This document shows, in pieces, positions 22,301-32,705 of a DNA stretch of 64,000 bases; within the stretch, counting starts at the first letter, position 1; each line of letters opens with the position of its first letter. The position numbers were made by a program, and so were the translations under genes. The stretch comes from Haemonchus contortus (taxonomy: Eukaryota > Nematoda > Chromadorea > Rhabditida > Trichostrongylidae): contig LS997567.1 in the NCBI GenBank assembly GCA_000469685.2, positions 35,937,505-36,001,504 of the forward strand. The letters are read 5' to 3'. Under the pieces are notes generated by a model that made no database searches, had not been told where the DNA came from, and was given only the letters and a program-made list of their open reading frames with translations.

Positions 22301-23546
22301 CATGCGACGGCTGCGGTGTGCCCTAGTTTCGACGGCTGCGCGAAACGAAGCGCACCCCATCCGTCTTACCACTTGACCTGCACCAGCCACTCATGTGATA
22401 AGGATGATTTTGGACCAGGACGTGCCAGGTTACTGCTGCTTTAGAAGTATGTCACTAAGCAGTAGTGACGCATAGTGATCTACTTTGAGACCGGTGACTC
22501 TTTTTTTCGAAGGCTTAAATTTTTTTCTAGCCTCTAAGGGGCAGCATTTTCTCTCTGAAAGGGCGCCTTCTTATAACTTTCTTTTTGTTTTTTTTCTCTG
22601 TAAATACAAGTTTGAATAGGAAAAGTGAAAAATAGAGGGAAAGAGAGAGAGAAAGGGAAAGAGATGAGTGTTGAGGAAATGTACGCCTCATAAGTGATGG
22701 AATTATTTCGATCTGAAGAATTTACGTGTGGGGACCATCAATGGTAGCAGAGTATACAAACGTAGTTCTTACACAGTAACCCTGCTACTTCTTACATATT
22801 CAACCCAAACAGCTCTTCACCCTCAGTCCTAGAGGCTAGTCTGCTACTGTTGTTTTAGTGCTCGTGTACTCGTCCTAAAAAATGGGAAGGAGGCTTCGAT
22901 GAGCGCGAACCTCTTAACTCAGTTCTTTTCGTATTGCCGCCACCTTACATGGGGCATCCAGTGGATGGATATCTTTATTTTGTTCCTTGAGCAGGTAGTT
23001 TAGCTAAGAAACAACCTTGTGACAAACATTTTGGGCCTCATTTCCTCAGTGTGATGGCAGTGACCTGAAAGAAAAGTGTCGAGGGGATGGCATTGTGGTC
23101 TGCTATAATCGATATGACCATGGCTAATGAACTATGCCCTAGGGCTTGGTAGTCGAGGCTGTGAAGAGATTCTGGATATCACTGTTTAGCAAGGAATCAC
23201 TAGGGAATGACTGTAGGGAGATTCATTGGCTTCGGTGTCGTTACAATGACAAATTTGAGTTTTACTTTACTTTACCTTGGAAGAACTTCCGGAAACGAGA
23301 ATTGAGTACAATACCAACGCAGAAAATGAATATAATAGCGGCGAACAGTGAATGCCTGGATTGATCAGAGGGCATTAAGTAAGATGGGAGTAATTTCAAA
23401 GAAGTAGCCTTCTCCAGACTGAATCTAATGAACACGTTTTCCCATGTGGAGACAATTGAGTCGTCACTAAATTCTGATGACGACCTGTTGACGGCTTTCT
23501 GCGATCTGAGAATACATCGGCGAGCCGAGCCAGGACGCTTCGGCAT
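8353..23546 (-). CDS. C2CD2/C2CD2L (TMEM24)-like SMP and C2 domain membrane protein, ~21 exons
   Basis: The family (known) is anchored in the ER and carries phosphatidylinositol between ER and plasma membrane. Exons read 5' to 3': 23546-23276, 21246-21084, 21039-21012, 20527-20486, 19009-18878, 18783-18679, 16813-~16709, 15830-15663, 13285-13154, 13099-13012, 12424-12283, 12212-12017, 11255-11184, 10360-10249, 10166-10099, 10032-9910, (9686-9663), 9245-9080, 9016-8908, 8812-8724, 8604-8478 and ~8431-8353. Joined, they give about 846 residues, against roughly 700 in human C2CD2L. Phases agree except around 16.8-15.8 kb, where an exon may be missing. Residues 65-81 and 95-116 look membrane-spanning; about 169-410 is SMP-like; about 395-548 is C2; about 700-780 is basic and Ser/Arg-rich. 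Orthology rests on the SMP entry motif, the C2 strand with DEPAQKF and WEE, and the order of regions. First, micro and last exons are the least certain. A shorter start at 21,331 is possible. Confidence 0.82.
9864..9873 (-). promoter_or_regulatory. Tandem AATAAA poly(A) signals inside an intron of the TMEM24-like gene
   Basis: If the GTGAGC donor at 9,909 is not used, translation reads five more codons (VSWK then TAA at 9895). Two overlapping AATAAA hexamers follow within about 30 bases. This could end a short isoform lacking the basic tail. It is inference, because splicing past it is supported by the downstream exons. Confidence 0.4.
10468..10554. repeat. Short hairpin element with GATTGG/CCAATC core
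   Basis: GTATGCAGCGTGCAAACCGC and CCTGTGATTGG pair imperfectly with CCAATCACAG and CATACGCTGCATGC. Related cores occur at 33885-33930, 52105-52185 and 57190-57230. Confidence 0.55.
10653..11154 (+). repeat. ~510-bp element (family 2)
   Basis: Ends TTAAAGACACAGATCACCAT and TTATCGTGAGCTGTGCCTTT. It fills most of the intron between the exons at 11184 and 10360 of the TMEM24-like gene. Confidence 0.8.
11184..13285 (-). CDS. C2 domain exons of the TMEM24-like gene
   Basis: The exon 13285-13012 ends with PNKLRVQIVKATHLGRGP, the first C2 strand. It splices in phase 1 to 12424-12283, which carries APDVQQPFVVIEMDEPAQKF and NACPYWEESYD. That joins in phase 2 to 12212-12017 (DLTPASEEILFEVYD, then FLGLAIVNLLEI and GQWYVLL), and in phase 0 to 11255-11184 (KLQGRPYRKDEVTGELTV). 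The order matches C2CD2L, where the C2 has a LDNP/LDEP strand and a WTE/WDE turn. A complete set of Ca2+-binding Asp residues is not evident, so Ca2+-independent binding is possible. A 54-base in-frame segment at 13100-13153 has GT...TTTCAG ends and is treated as an intron. Confidence 0.82.
11532..11690. repeat. Near-perfect foldback element with family 2 ends
   Basis: About 75-bp arms meet at a short centre (GTCAGACAGTCTGAC). The outer 20 bases on both sides are the TTAAAGGCACAGTTCGCGAT type. It is in an intron of the TMEM24-like gene. Confidence 0.88.
12625..12888 (+). repeat. ~285-bp GCGCGCGTCCGTCG-ended element (family 5)
   Basis: Left end TGCGCTTCGTTGCGCGCGTC, right end GACGCGCGCAACAGACGTTC. 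It lies in an intron within the C2 coding region of the TMEM24-like gene. Confidence 0.8.
13403..13777. repeat. Foldback element with ~145-bp arms
   Basis: Left arm opens GGCACTATTTACCC and right arm is its inverse, GGGTAAATAGTGCC. The arms share AAACTTGCCTA and GTAGAACACGAATAT blocks. The loop is about 95 bp. It lies in an intron of the TMEM24-like gene. Confidence 0.85.
13855..13980 (+). repeat. Dispersed repeat (family 8) copy 1
   Basis: CACGGCAAGCGGCAAAG, GCGGCGGCTAC and ATAGCGCGTGACTGCGCGC recur at 34550-34675. Confidence 0.6.
14846..15100 (+). repeat. tRNA-derived SINE
   Basis: GGAGGTGGTGTAGTGGCTAG and AGTTCAAATCC give the A and B boxes. The body continues with CAAAAGCACTAACTTGTACG, GCAAGTCATTGTATAGGCC and ACGATTCTCGATGGAAGTCG. 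Confidence 0.8.
15225..15472 (-). repeat. tRNA-derived SINE
   Basis: Opposite orientation to the copy 130 bp away. Its B box reads GGGTTCGAATCCCGG on the minus strand, and the body ends at TCAGAATCGTAGTGACG on the plus strand. Confidence 0.8.
15663..21039 (-). CDS. SMP-like lipid-transfer region exons of the TMEM24-like gene
   Basis: Short exons 21039-21012 (28 nt) and 20527-20486 (42 nt) join in frame to an exon at 19009-18878 reading NSEWTNEVLAWIYNNYL, then LEAWIKSLNDAAKKVNRP. The Trp-rich start followed by EAWIKSLN is the typical entry to the SMP fold in C2CD2/C2CD2L. The exon 18783-18679 has ECEVVFDGF and PPKVSNIRVEHG, matching the family's strand region. The exon 16813-~16709 starts VECRFACIANQ. 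The exon 15830-15663 (exactly 56 codons) carries LVEEKIRRCLLSAV, a helix typical of the end of the domain. The junction between 20486 and 19009 can be read two ways (GTAAGG or GGTTGTC donor with two acceptors). Both keep frame. Confidence 0.72.
18180..18430 (+). repeat. GC-rich ~255-bp element (family 1), truncated 5' end
   Basis: Joins CGAAATTGTCGTTTCGCGG to the family right end (CAACTGCCCGTCTCCC). It sits in an intron of the TMEM24-like gene and runs directly into a SINE 3' fragment. Confidence 0.75.
18432..18580 (-). repeat. SINE 3' fragment
   Basis: Diverged body segments (GTGGCGTCTCGAATGCGTCT, GATGTACAAGCCGGTG, CGAACCTGGTACCAAACGAT) follow a family 1 copy. Confidence 0.6.
19905..20159 (+). 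repeat. GC-rich ~255-bp element (family 1)
   Basis: Full-length copy from GGGTGTGGTGCAGTAGGAAC to CCTACTGCCCGTCTCCC, in an intron of the TMEM24-like gene. Confidence 0.85.
21084..23546 (-). CDS. N-terminal exons of the TMEM24-like gene: two membrane segments
   Basis: The exon 23546-23276 begins MPKRPGSARRC, has a Ser/Asp-rich stretch and ends with a hydrophobic run (HSLFAAIIFIFCVGIVL) followed by RFRKFF. It ends in phase 1 at CAAG|GTAAAG. The next exon, 21246-21084, follows an AATTTCAG acceptor and needs exactly one base, so the frames match. It contains a second hydrophobic segment (MMWLIVCWGLMAFLCYMAL) and ends GATGG|GTGAGT. Alternatively the gene starts at the ATG at 21,331, reading through the AATTTCAG; that version also begins with a hydrophobic helix. 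An N-terminal membrane anchor is what the C2CD2 family has, which supports this region being the 5' end. Confidence 0.6.
21606..21822 (-). repeat. GC-rich ~255-bp element (family 1)
   Basis: Reverse orientation: starts GGGCAGTAGGAACGG and ends CGTTCCTACTGCACCACACC. Slightly shortened in the middle. It lies next to a SINE head in the first intron of the TMEM24-like gene. Confidence 0.8.
21838..21970 (-). repeat. tRNA-derived SINE, head end
   Basis: The minus strand shows AGGAGGTGGTGTAGTGGCAG and GGGTTCGAATCCCGG. The body stops at GGTACCAGACTCG where a family 1 element begins. Confidence 0.75.
22068..22360 (-). repeat. ~285-bp element (family 5)
   Basis: Reverse copy: AGAGAACATCCGTTGCGCGC at one end, CGAAACGAAGCGCACCCC at the other. 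Confidence 0.8.
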
Positions 23547-25159
23547 TAGATAGATTTGACGACGATGACGAATTTTTAGTTCTGTTGACAGTATTTGACT
23601 GTTGTAGAATCAATCAATAATCCGGAACAGGTAAGTAAGGAGTAGTATGAAGACAGTAACAAAGCGACGATCTCCAATTGGTTATTTGAGGAGGTGTCTA
23701 CGAGGAGAACGCGCACATTTGCTGATCTCTCAAAGCTCGTTCTTGCCTCTCCACCCTCCATCCACCCCCTTGAAACAATAGCATCGTCAAACATTGCCAC
23801 CACCTAACAGTCGTCTGGACTCGCCAGCTTACTGGGCACAAATCAGTGTTACCGTAACAACAGAAAATTGAAGTAAGCTACTTGTACAACATGGTATACT
23901 TGAAGGTTCATCACGCAAGAAGGATCGAACCAAGTTGTTACCTCTGCAGGAGCAGCGATTGTCTCTTTGGAACACAGAGAAATCACCAGCCAATGTGATC
24001 TTTACCAGTCAATCCTTCTGAACGCGCCATGCACTCCCCACCGATCAATGATAGTGAGCGTTGGTGGTCCAATCTTTGCCTGCCGAATCTTAGCCGATAT
24101 CGTAATCAGCGCCGCTCCGGTCCGACAGAACACTCAGCCGCTGGCTGAGCATGGCTGAGCAGCAATCGATCCGCTGAACAAAACTGTGGCCAAATGAAAC
24201 TCCTAGAAGCTGAGTTTTCAAATTTTAGTTGCTGGAATTTCACAGAAAACGGGACTGGATCATAGAAGAGTACAGAGTGGTCATTGATGGTATAATCAGC
24301 ATGAGGAAGTTTCCTCTTGGATCCATATCAAACAAGGAGGGCTCGAAGACAAAAGGGTAGCTTAAAAAGATGACATAAAGCGCAGGGTTCTCTGAGTTCT
24401 CAGAAAGTGCACTTGAAAGTTGTCCCGACATGAATTTGATTAAGAGAGTCCACATCTGATTACCTTGGATGGCAAGTAGCTTGACAATCGAATCTCATAA
24501 TGTTCTTTGAGTTGCTTCTACTTTTAGAATGCGAATTTCCAACGGTTTTTCCTCGGTAAGGTTGGCAGGTAAGCAGCCTTCATTAATAAACTGTAGTCCC
24601 TATGGAGTATGAACTGTGACTGCTGGCCCAATCTCTCATAGAAATGGTTCATGGGGCTGAAGAGTAGTTGTAAACATTTGACACTTCTTCTGTCTCTTTG
24701 ACAAATGTGTCGAAAGATTAGACTTTTTCACTTCAGCAAAAATAAAAGTAAAGTAAAAAAAAAAGTTCTAGAAAGTTTGTGTTCAGCAACTCAAAAATAT
24801 CAATGGTCTAGACCAACATACCAGTTCAGTCCTCACTCCCATTGATCTAAAGAGGCAAATATTTTTTGCCAAGGTTGGACTTGTTCGTGTATTGATGGCC
24901 GTATTGTTTTGTCCTCCAAAGATAATTTAAATAATCTGCCAAAATTTATAAATAATTTTAATTTGTTTCATTTTTAGTAGAAATTACAAAATATAAAAAA
25001 TTGTTTTTGTTGGTACCGGGTTTGTCGTTTAACGATAAGATGCACAATATATAAAATATTTGCTTCCAGATGTCTGTAGATTTTTCATCAAAAAAGTCGA
25101 GGTAAGCCAAAATGCAGTTATCGATAAAGTGAGATTACTGGTTGCTATTCGAATCATTG

Positions 25160-25394
25160 TTATTCAGCAATTCGGTCTGCTGCAAGGATTACTGATAGAG
25201 CATTGAACTGAGTGGGTCTGAGGTCTTGTGCTTCTAGTAACTCGCTCAAGTAGTTCAGTAACTTTAAACGAAAGTATCGAAAGTACTGACATAAGAAATA
25301 ATCTGCCGAAGGTGTGAAGGAAAATCGTGAAGAATTCCAGAGCAAGGCGGTCCCAACGAAAACTTTTCACTAGCCATAGCTGAGATCCCACCAA
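25160..25394 (-). other. Possible degenerate coding fragment
   Basis: One minus-strand frame reads ELLEAQDLRPTQFNALSVIL then AADRIAE before a stop, with a hydrophobic, aromatic-rich lead-in. It is protein-like, and the overlapping second frame stays open too. I do not recognise it and see no consistent flanking exons. A decayed gene exon or a chance open frame are both possible. Confidence 0.15.
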
Positions 25395-28257
25395 ATCACT
25401 GAACTTTTTATTCTTCGAAAAATTTACCAGTCAAACGCAAGAGCGATTTTGATCGTCACTGAATGTCAATATTCAGCTGTCAATGAAAATCTCCGTGAGC
25501 ATTTGCTTTCCGTTGAAAGGGGGATGTCAGCGAAAGAACCCTTTTTCTGTTCACAACACAGTAGACGCGGCGGTCGGTGCTTTTCGGAAACCGATCCGAA
25601 TTCTTTGAAGATTAAGTGCGATTGGGCCAAAACGCTAAGTCTATCACTGGGGCCAGGGTTTTAGTTGAATAGGAGAAGATTATGATTATGAGATTACCTG
25701 TAATGAACCGATTCGAAGACATGGTTAGTGGTTGGGTGGGAAACGATGGCCGACGAAGCCATTTGCCTGCATGTATCTTCATCCCCCCTCTCAACATTTT
25801 TCACTGTACAATCGATTATAGAGCAAATATTTAAAAAGGGTTGTTTGACGATTCGCATAATTCATCCTCTACGAAGGGTTATGTTCAGTGATGTATAAAC
25901 ACTGGTTCGTTTCCGGTGCGAAACATCCTCCTCCTAGTGACGATGCACTTTTACTCATGAATGAATTTTGCCAACTCTCTGTTTCAGCTCTCTGTCTCTG
26001 CTCCGATTCATGCTCCAGGGCCTCCACGGGCCTTTATCGAATTTGATATCGCCTTCATGAACGGCCCATCCCAGTTCCTCTGTCGAAACACGGAAAGAAC
26101 AGGGTGAATATAGAGTTTGGTGGGCCTTTTCTCTGATTTTTGTCTCTTCTAACTTCTCAATATAAAGCTTACATCCAAAATCGATCGGAATTATCGACTA
26201 CTGTATTAATCATTCCTGATGTGATTTAGTGCTATATTACAAGATCTCATATTATTTATATTATTACTTGCTACTGCTTATTACTTCGAATCATTACTAC
26301 TGATATTATAGAAGGAGTGTATAATCATCTTACATGACAGAGAGTATCGAGATGGGAAATTTGGACGAGTTGTTCAAATGTACGCGCTATTTCGTACATG
26401 TGATTGCGATAAGCTGCCTGCGTGCAAGGTGTGGGTCCCGGTGCGAATCATGCAACCTCTTCAGCTTTTACAATGCGTAAAAACTCGTCCATTCGACTGT
26501 ATACGTCGGGTAAGCCTGCTTTAAGGCCTAATTGCACCCTATCTTGGCCACTATTCAGCCCGACAGCGCTCCCTAGGCTATTCCTGAGGGTCACAGATTC
26601 ATCATTGGGAGAAATCACGGAAGCTTTTTCCATGTTAACTGTGCCTTTCATTGCTGGACAAAGTAATGAGACAGAAGCCAACACATCACAAATGAATTTT
26701 CGTGCATTCGGGAGACAGGATCTGGAGGTGTTCACTGTCATACCTTATCCTCCTACAGTACCCCTCAAACTCACCAATGATTTGGTCCTGTCCCTTTAAT
26801 TGTTAGGATTTGTAATGTACACTCTTCAATACTACTGAAGGATTTTGTTATAAATCAGACTGGTACTCAAGGCTGGGTAATCGTATAGATTATGAGGCCA
26901 CCAGACCAGTTTTTGACTGTTTCAGTGCTAATCTACTGCAGAACATAAGTTCTGGCGTCGTTCGAACACTAACAAATTCACTTTACTGCTACTAATTAGT
27001 GGTAATGACTAGTAATGAGATAGCTTTCAGAGTCGACTTTGAAAAGAAACACTTCAAAGAGGATGTCTTTCTGCTGGGCTTTTGTTATCCTAAAAATGAC
27101 TTAGCGGAAGCATTTGTAATCATTCTAGAAACTTCTAGAAGTTTTTCCGAGGAGAGGAGGAAATGGGAAAAGAAGAGAAACGCATAGGAAGTGTGAAAGC
27201 GAAGGGGTATGGGAAACAGAAAATTGGACAAATCGTGAACTTCAGGCAGCATCAGCATCAGCAGGATGTCTTTTTGTTTCAGAAACTTTAATATCGGCCA
27301 GTCATTAATTGTAATGTGTTTTTGTCGATTTATTCCAAACAGCTGACCCAATCAATACCCCCAGGGGTTTGAAGGAGGTTGTGCGAGGGCGGAATTAGTT
27401 GTTGATCGGTCACTATCCTACACCAAACTCATAGAAAACGGGAAAACATTGAAACGTAACCGGTGTGTTGCCTCAGATACGCGACTCAAACTTTACTAGT
27501 AAGAAGTTTCCAGTAGTTTTGATTGACAGTATATATTTGTAGCCTCAAGGTTTACATTTAGTATAGTAGTTGTGTATTGCAAAAGTAAAAGGGTCTAAAA
27601 GTTGTATGTACAGAGGAAGCCGATCGATCTATGAGGATCAGTATCATCACTCAACCATTATACAAGTATGTTACAAAGTATTTGACCCAGAAGACGCTTT
27701 CCAATTTGGGTGAGAACCTGAGAACCGTTTTGAAGGACCATGCGACAGGAAAGAGGATATGTGAGGTTCCAGGATCACCCTTCGGTCAAATGAGCACTTA
27801 CCTTACTATTCAACTATGTAGACGTTCTGACGTTCGGGGCTTAGGGCCCGGTAGGTCAACGAACTGATGGCCCAGTTGTAGATATTCAAGGCATGGACGA
27901 GAATTTGGATGGAGGGAAAGAATACTTGACAGGGGAATGCAGAGAAGCAAGGGCAAGCTTGCAGACGGCGATCACTGAAGCGGCGAAGATTTCTCTCAGT
28001 CAGTCTAGAGGGACATATGGTTTCTAAGAAAACTACGTCAAATTCTCATTTTTCCAACGTTGCAATACGTCGTGACTACAATAAATTGTATGTTTCAGCG
28101 TAGTTTATGAGTTTTGCACTGCATGTGCATTTTGAGAAACCCCGTAAGACTACCATTAAGAGAGCGAATTAGATGGACCGGTTGTTAGTACAGAGATTCA
28201 GAATGTTGTTTTCAAAAAAAAAGGACAATATCACGGCGATTTCCTCTGTCTCTTCAT

Positions 28258-28780
28258 TAAAGGCACAGTTCACGATAACTTTGAGTTACCAGTTTTTATT
28301 CGAAAAGCGGAAGTATAGATTGGGAAAAGTTCATCGGTAGTGAAGAAAGCGAGAGAATTCGCCGATTTCGAAAAAAATATGGTTCCTCAAAAGTAATGAA
28401 AATAGAGGTTGGACGAGATTACCATGACGGAAATAACATGGAAGGGACATTCGGACCAGTTTTCAGTTGTTGCAGTTGCGCAAAGAAATGACTACATCAA
28501 ACCAAGAAACCAAGACAGATACCGAACTACCTTCCACTGTCACTATGGGTCATGACTAGTTGTTTGAACTTCCTACATGGGTTCCCTTGCGATCGCTGCA
28601 GCCTTTACAATGCCGGTGAAACTCGTCCGAGGATTCACAGGCCAGTCTTTGATCCTTTACTACTCCCTAACTAGGCCGTTTTCCGACCTAATAGCGCCAG
28701 ATATGGTATACGCGAGGCCTCAAATTCATCATGTGGGGGAAACTCAGAAATCATTTTCAATCATGAACTGAGCCTTTGAA
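28258..28780 (+). repeat. ~510-bp element (family 2)
   Basis: Best full-length copy: TTAAAGGCACAGTTCACGAT at the left, ATCATGAACTGAGCCTTTGA at the right, with short stem-prone segments inside. No coding frame. Confidence 0.8.
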
Positions 28781-30242
28781 GAATTTTCCCCATTTCGATA
28801 CTTTCCCTACGAGGCGGATTGATTTGAAGCTCTTCCCAGGGGTGTGGTAGTGTGTGTTCCATGGTTTCTTTGAAAAAATCATTTTTCTTCTGGTCCTAGC
28901 GTTTTTTACACGAGTATACTTATGTAACAAATTTAGTTAGTCAATTAGTTAATTAGTTAACAAATCGGATTGGAAACGAAGTGAATTTGTGAGCCATAAA
29001 TCGGAAGAAAAAGTTTTTTAGTCAGGTCTGGGATTGAAATTTTGGAAATTTTGGGAAATCTTGGAAGCAATGAAACTAACTTGATAGAGGAATGTTTTCC
29101 ATTTGGGAGTGAAAAATTACCAAAACAGGGGCATTTTTCTTGATTTGCGTTACTCTGAAGGAAAGCCTATGAGAATACCTAATAGCCCTGAGATAGTAGG
29201 TAAAGTGGGAATTCCGTTAGCCCAATATTTTTAAAAAGCTATAACAATGGAGGTAGATGGTCGGGACATTCCCAGTGTCCACATGGTGTTACTTGTATCG
29301 CTTTCCAAATCCAATTGTCTATTTTTTGCCATAGAAGCTTGGTGCAAGGCTGATTGCTAATCTCAGCTGGCCATTTCTCATTTTGGAGTCCATCATCGAC
29401 CAGCTGACTCAGAACTAATAAGATTTACTGAATCAGGTGAAGCATTACAATTTGCAATGCTGTAATCTATCAAAAATCGAAGCAGGCAAATCGTCCGCAA
29501 ACTGGAAGGCGGGTGTTTTTTTTAGCGAAGTTTATTGCATTACAATGTTCTCCTTTCAAATCAACAGCTCTCCCAATTAAAATATTTGGAAGTATAGCTG
29601 TATTACCATCAGTGCTCCGAGCCCCAGGGAAAACTGGTAGCAGGTGACAAAGCACTAGCGATGTCATATACCAAAGAATCAGTGGGTTTGGGAAATCATT
29701 ATGAGAGCTAACATACTTGAAAATAAGAGATAGTAATGTTCAGTAACATCGCCCCTTTTGAAGATTCATACCAAAAGATTGAAGAATCAGAAATCATTTC
29801 GTTTGATAACAGTTGGTATGAAAAAAGTGCCCTAGTTTTCAATGTGAAAATAATTGTGCACAATATACTTGAAAATCACAAATGTATGATTTTGTCTAAT
29901 ATCTATAATAGTCATACTCGACACCCACAGGATTCGCTTTTTTTCACAAAAAAAAGATTCTCTAATAAACCGTGTTCAGTAAATGTTTAGAAACCATTTA
30001 ATTGTGGAGTACATGGTGCTCGTAGGGATCACATTTAAATTTTATTCAGTGTGTCAGTTTAATTTTTAATTTTTTTAATGCCGCTCTATTTAATTTTCCT
30101 CAAAAATATCGGTAGCAAACCCTCCTAGAAATAAATTTTGCCCAAAAACGCAATTGGAATTATTGGCCACAAAAGAAGGTACGTTGGTCGAAAACTTCCT
30201 GGGGTGCATTCGATAGTGTAAGTAAGCGAGGAGCTTTTCTTC

Positions 30243-30506
30243 GGGTGTGGTGCAAAAGGAACGAAATTGTCGCGTCGCGGCAAGAGGGGCGCCGCGCGCG
30301 AAGGTATATAGCAGTATGCAGCGACGAGCAAGAAATGCAGGAACAAAAGAACTAACTGTAGAATCATGACATAAATAAGAATCGCATATCGACTGAGCTG
30401 TATGAAGAACTAGAGAGCCGTCAGAACGGCGAAGCGAATGGTCAGCGACAGCCGCGTGCGGCAAATCGATTACAGAAAACCCTTCCTACTGCCCATCTTT
30501 TTTCCC
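30243..30506 (+). repeat. GC-rich ~255-bp element (family 1)
   Basis: Starts GGGTGTGGTGCAAAAGGAAC and ends CCTTCCTACTGCCCATC. Confidence 0.8.
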
Positions 30507-30882
30507 ATATAAAAATGCATGAGCTCAACAGTGTTTTGCAGGAACAGCCACAGGGGCATTTTAGCGCTGACCTGATATAGTTCTTCGAATTTCCCTACGT
30601 AAGCGCTGACAATTGGCTCTACCACCCTTTCTGCTGCATGAGATTTTTGAAGCTACTGCCGCCCGCTCTGGTGCAACTGAAGAACTGACTGCCGGAAAAG
30701 CGTCGCTCATGGCCATGGAAAAAAGGGAGGCACTGCCACAGTACAGATTGAAAACACTTGACTTAACAACGGAAGCAACAGTTGTGCATGACAGAGCACT
30801 AGTTGTGTGGGAAAAATGTGAATACTGAAGTCCTGGTTGAATGTCCCGTCGTTGTTCACAGCATGTCATCTATAATAGGAAC

Positions 30883-31137
30883 GGGCGTGGTGCAGTAGGA
30901 ACGAAACTGTCGCGCCGCTGCGAGAAGACGCCGCGCGCGAAGGGATGTAGCAGAGTGCAGCAACACGTAAGAAATACAGGAACAATAGAACTAGTAGTAG
31001 AATCATGCCAAAAGTAATAAGCGCATAGCGATTGAGCTGTATGAAGAACGCTAGAACTGTTATAACGAGGCAAATGGTCCGCGACAGCCGCGTGCGGCGG
31101 ATCGATTACTCAAAACCGTTCACACTGCTTGTCTCCC
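30883..31137 (+). repeat. GC-rich ~255-bp element (family 1)
   Basis: Starts GGGCGTGGTGCAGTAGGAAC and ends CGTTCACACTGCTTGTCTCCC, only 380 bp from the previous copy and in the same orientation. Confidence 0.8.
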
Positions 31138-31664
31138 GATAGGACATGTCCAGGTCAAAGTAGCTTGTGGACCCAACCATTATGTTTCTGCGCTACTTTC
31201 CTGTAGCTTCATGCTCAATTTGTTGCATTTTTCATGTGGAATACGAAAATAGGGCCTACGCTGGTCTAGAATGTCCTGCCCCTTAAGATCTACGAACCAT
31301 GGACTGTCAGCCAATTCAAATTCGAAAAAGTGTCGTGTGGTTTCTGGAATTAGGTCCTCAACTGATCGATTATTTCCTTGAAGGGATGACTACCCTACAG
31401 GTTTTTCATACTTGTGAAGCACCATTCTTTAGAACGTGACTACCCAGCTGTTTCATTAAAACCTAGCCAGAAAAAATAAAAACAAGCCAAGCTATAAAGA
31501 AAAAAACGAATATTCGGTGATTATCTTTTTTCTTTTTACCATTATCCGGTTTTGTACATTAAGTTTATTGAATAACTCTACACTCGTACACATTCTCGAT
31601 CATCTGTCTACGAGAACAAGTGATTTTAGATCTTGAAAGGTAATGTTTTAGTGCTGATTGATTC

Positions 31665-31800
31665 TGCTTTGGGATGCGCCCCGTAATCAACTGCCCTCTA
31701 AAAACGTAGAATCCTCTGAATGCGTGTTCGGTCGATGCAATCACTTACGGAGGGCAGCAGATGTACTTGTGACTGCTTTTAACCTCTCAACCAGTACACA
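31665..31800 (-). repeat. SINE 3' fragment, diverged
   Basis: Body landmarks GGGATGCGCCCCGTAATCAA, CTGAATGCGT and CAGCAGATGTACTTGTGACT appear in family order. Confidence 0.5.
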
Positions 31801-32529
31801 GTACCAGCCCATTGTCCCGACGAAACAGAAGACACGCGGGTTTGGAGGGAGCTCAAGCAAGACAGTTTTTTTTGCCAAAATATTATGATGGTCAATTGCT
31901 GTGGGTTTTGCACAAAAAGTATCAAGTGATAAATCGCTCAAAGGTTTGACCATATCTTGGTAAAGCATAACAAGTTTAAAATGAAGGAGTTCAGTCTGAC
32001 AAAAGATAGCAAAGCGGTGCATGATGAGAAAGGCGTAATGATAGCCCAAGAAAAAATAAGGAGTATTAGTGTGGAACTAGTGGCTAACGATAGCTGCCAA
32101 ACCACTTGGGAGAAAGTTCGAGTATTCGATATACTGGACGGTTAGCTGAAAAAAGCTGGGGCTGAATGTTGAGATGACTGACCGGTCGGCGGCGTTTGAA
32201 GTGTTCAAACAAAGCCGCTAACGAATACACAACATGCATGACACTACCGCTCAGTGTGCTCGTAGAACATCAAACAAATACTGCTAAACAAGTAATATAC
32301 AAGTAAGGTAACGAGTTCAGGAGGTTTAGTTATGAAGGGATATTAAATGGGATGCCTGTTAACATAGGAAGGAACATGGACATCTCAGCATTCTATGGAG
32401 TGTAAACTATGTGAGAGCAGTGAAGTATTGCGATCGATAGCTGAACAGGAGCTCATACTCGGTACGTGATCGGGCTCGGGTTAAAAACGAGTGGATCGGG
32501 AATTGAGTTGAGATGTAGGGGATCGGCGA

Positions 32530-32705
32530 GAGGGCGAGAAGGTTGTAATCCTGGGACAGAGGCGCCACCGTCGTCGCTGTTGCCCCACTGCCGCCGCCGG
32601 CCGCGTTCGTTCGTCGTCCGTATCCGTCCGTCCGTCGTCGTGCTCGTCGGCAACGCCGGCCGGCTGCAACGGCAGCGGATCGGGCCTGCCACAGCAGCTT
32701 TCCTG
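32530..32705. other. GC-rich block in AT-rich intergenic sequence
   Basis: Dense CCG/CGG and GTCCGTCCGTC runs contrast with flanks rich in A/T. Several frames stay open only because of composition. No exon structure was found. Confidence 0.5.

Noticed and set aside
26422..26799. Overlapping open frames on both strands
   Set aside because: Both look partly protein-like, which suggests composition or a decayed repeat rather than a gene; no exon partners.
29736..29990. AT-rich plus-strand open frame
   Set aside because: Low-complexity codon usage, no splice consensus at useful phase, no recognisable motif.
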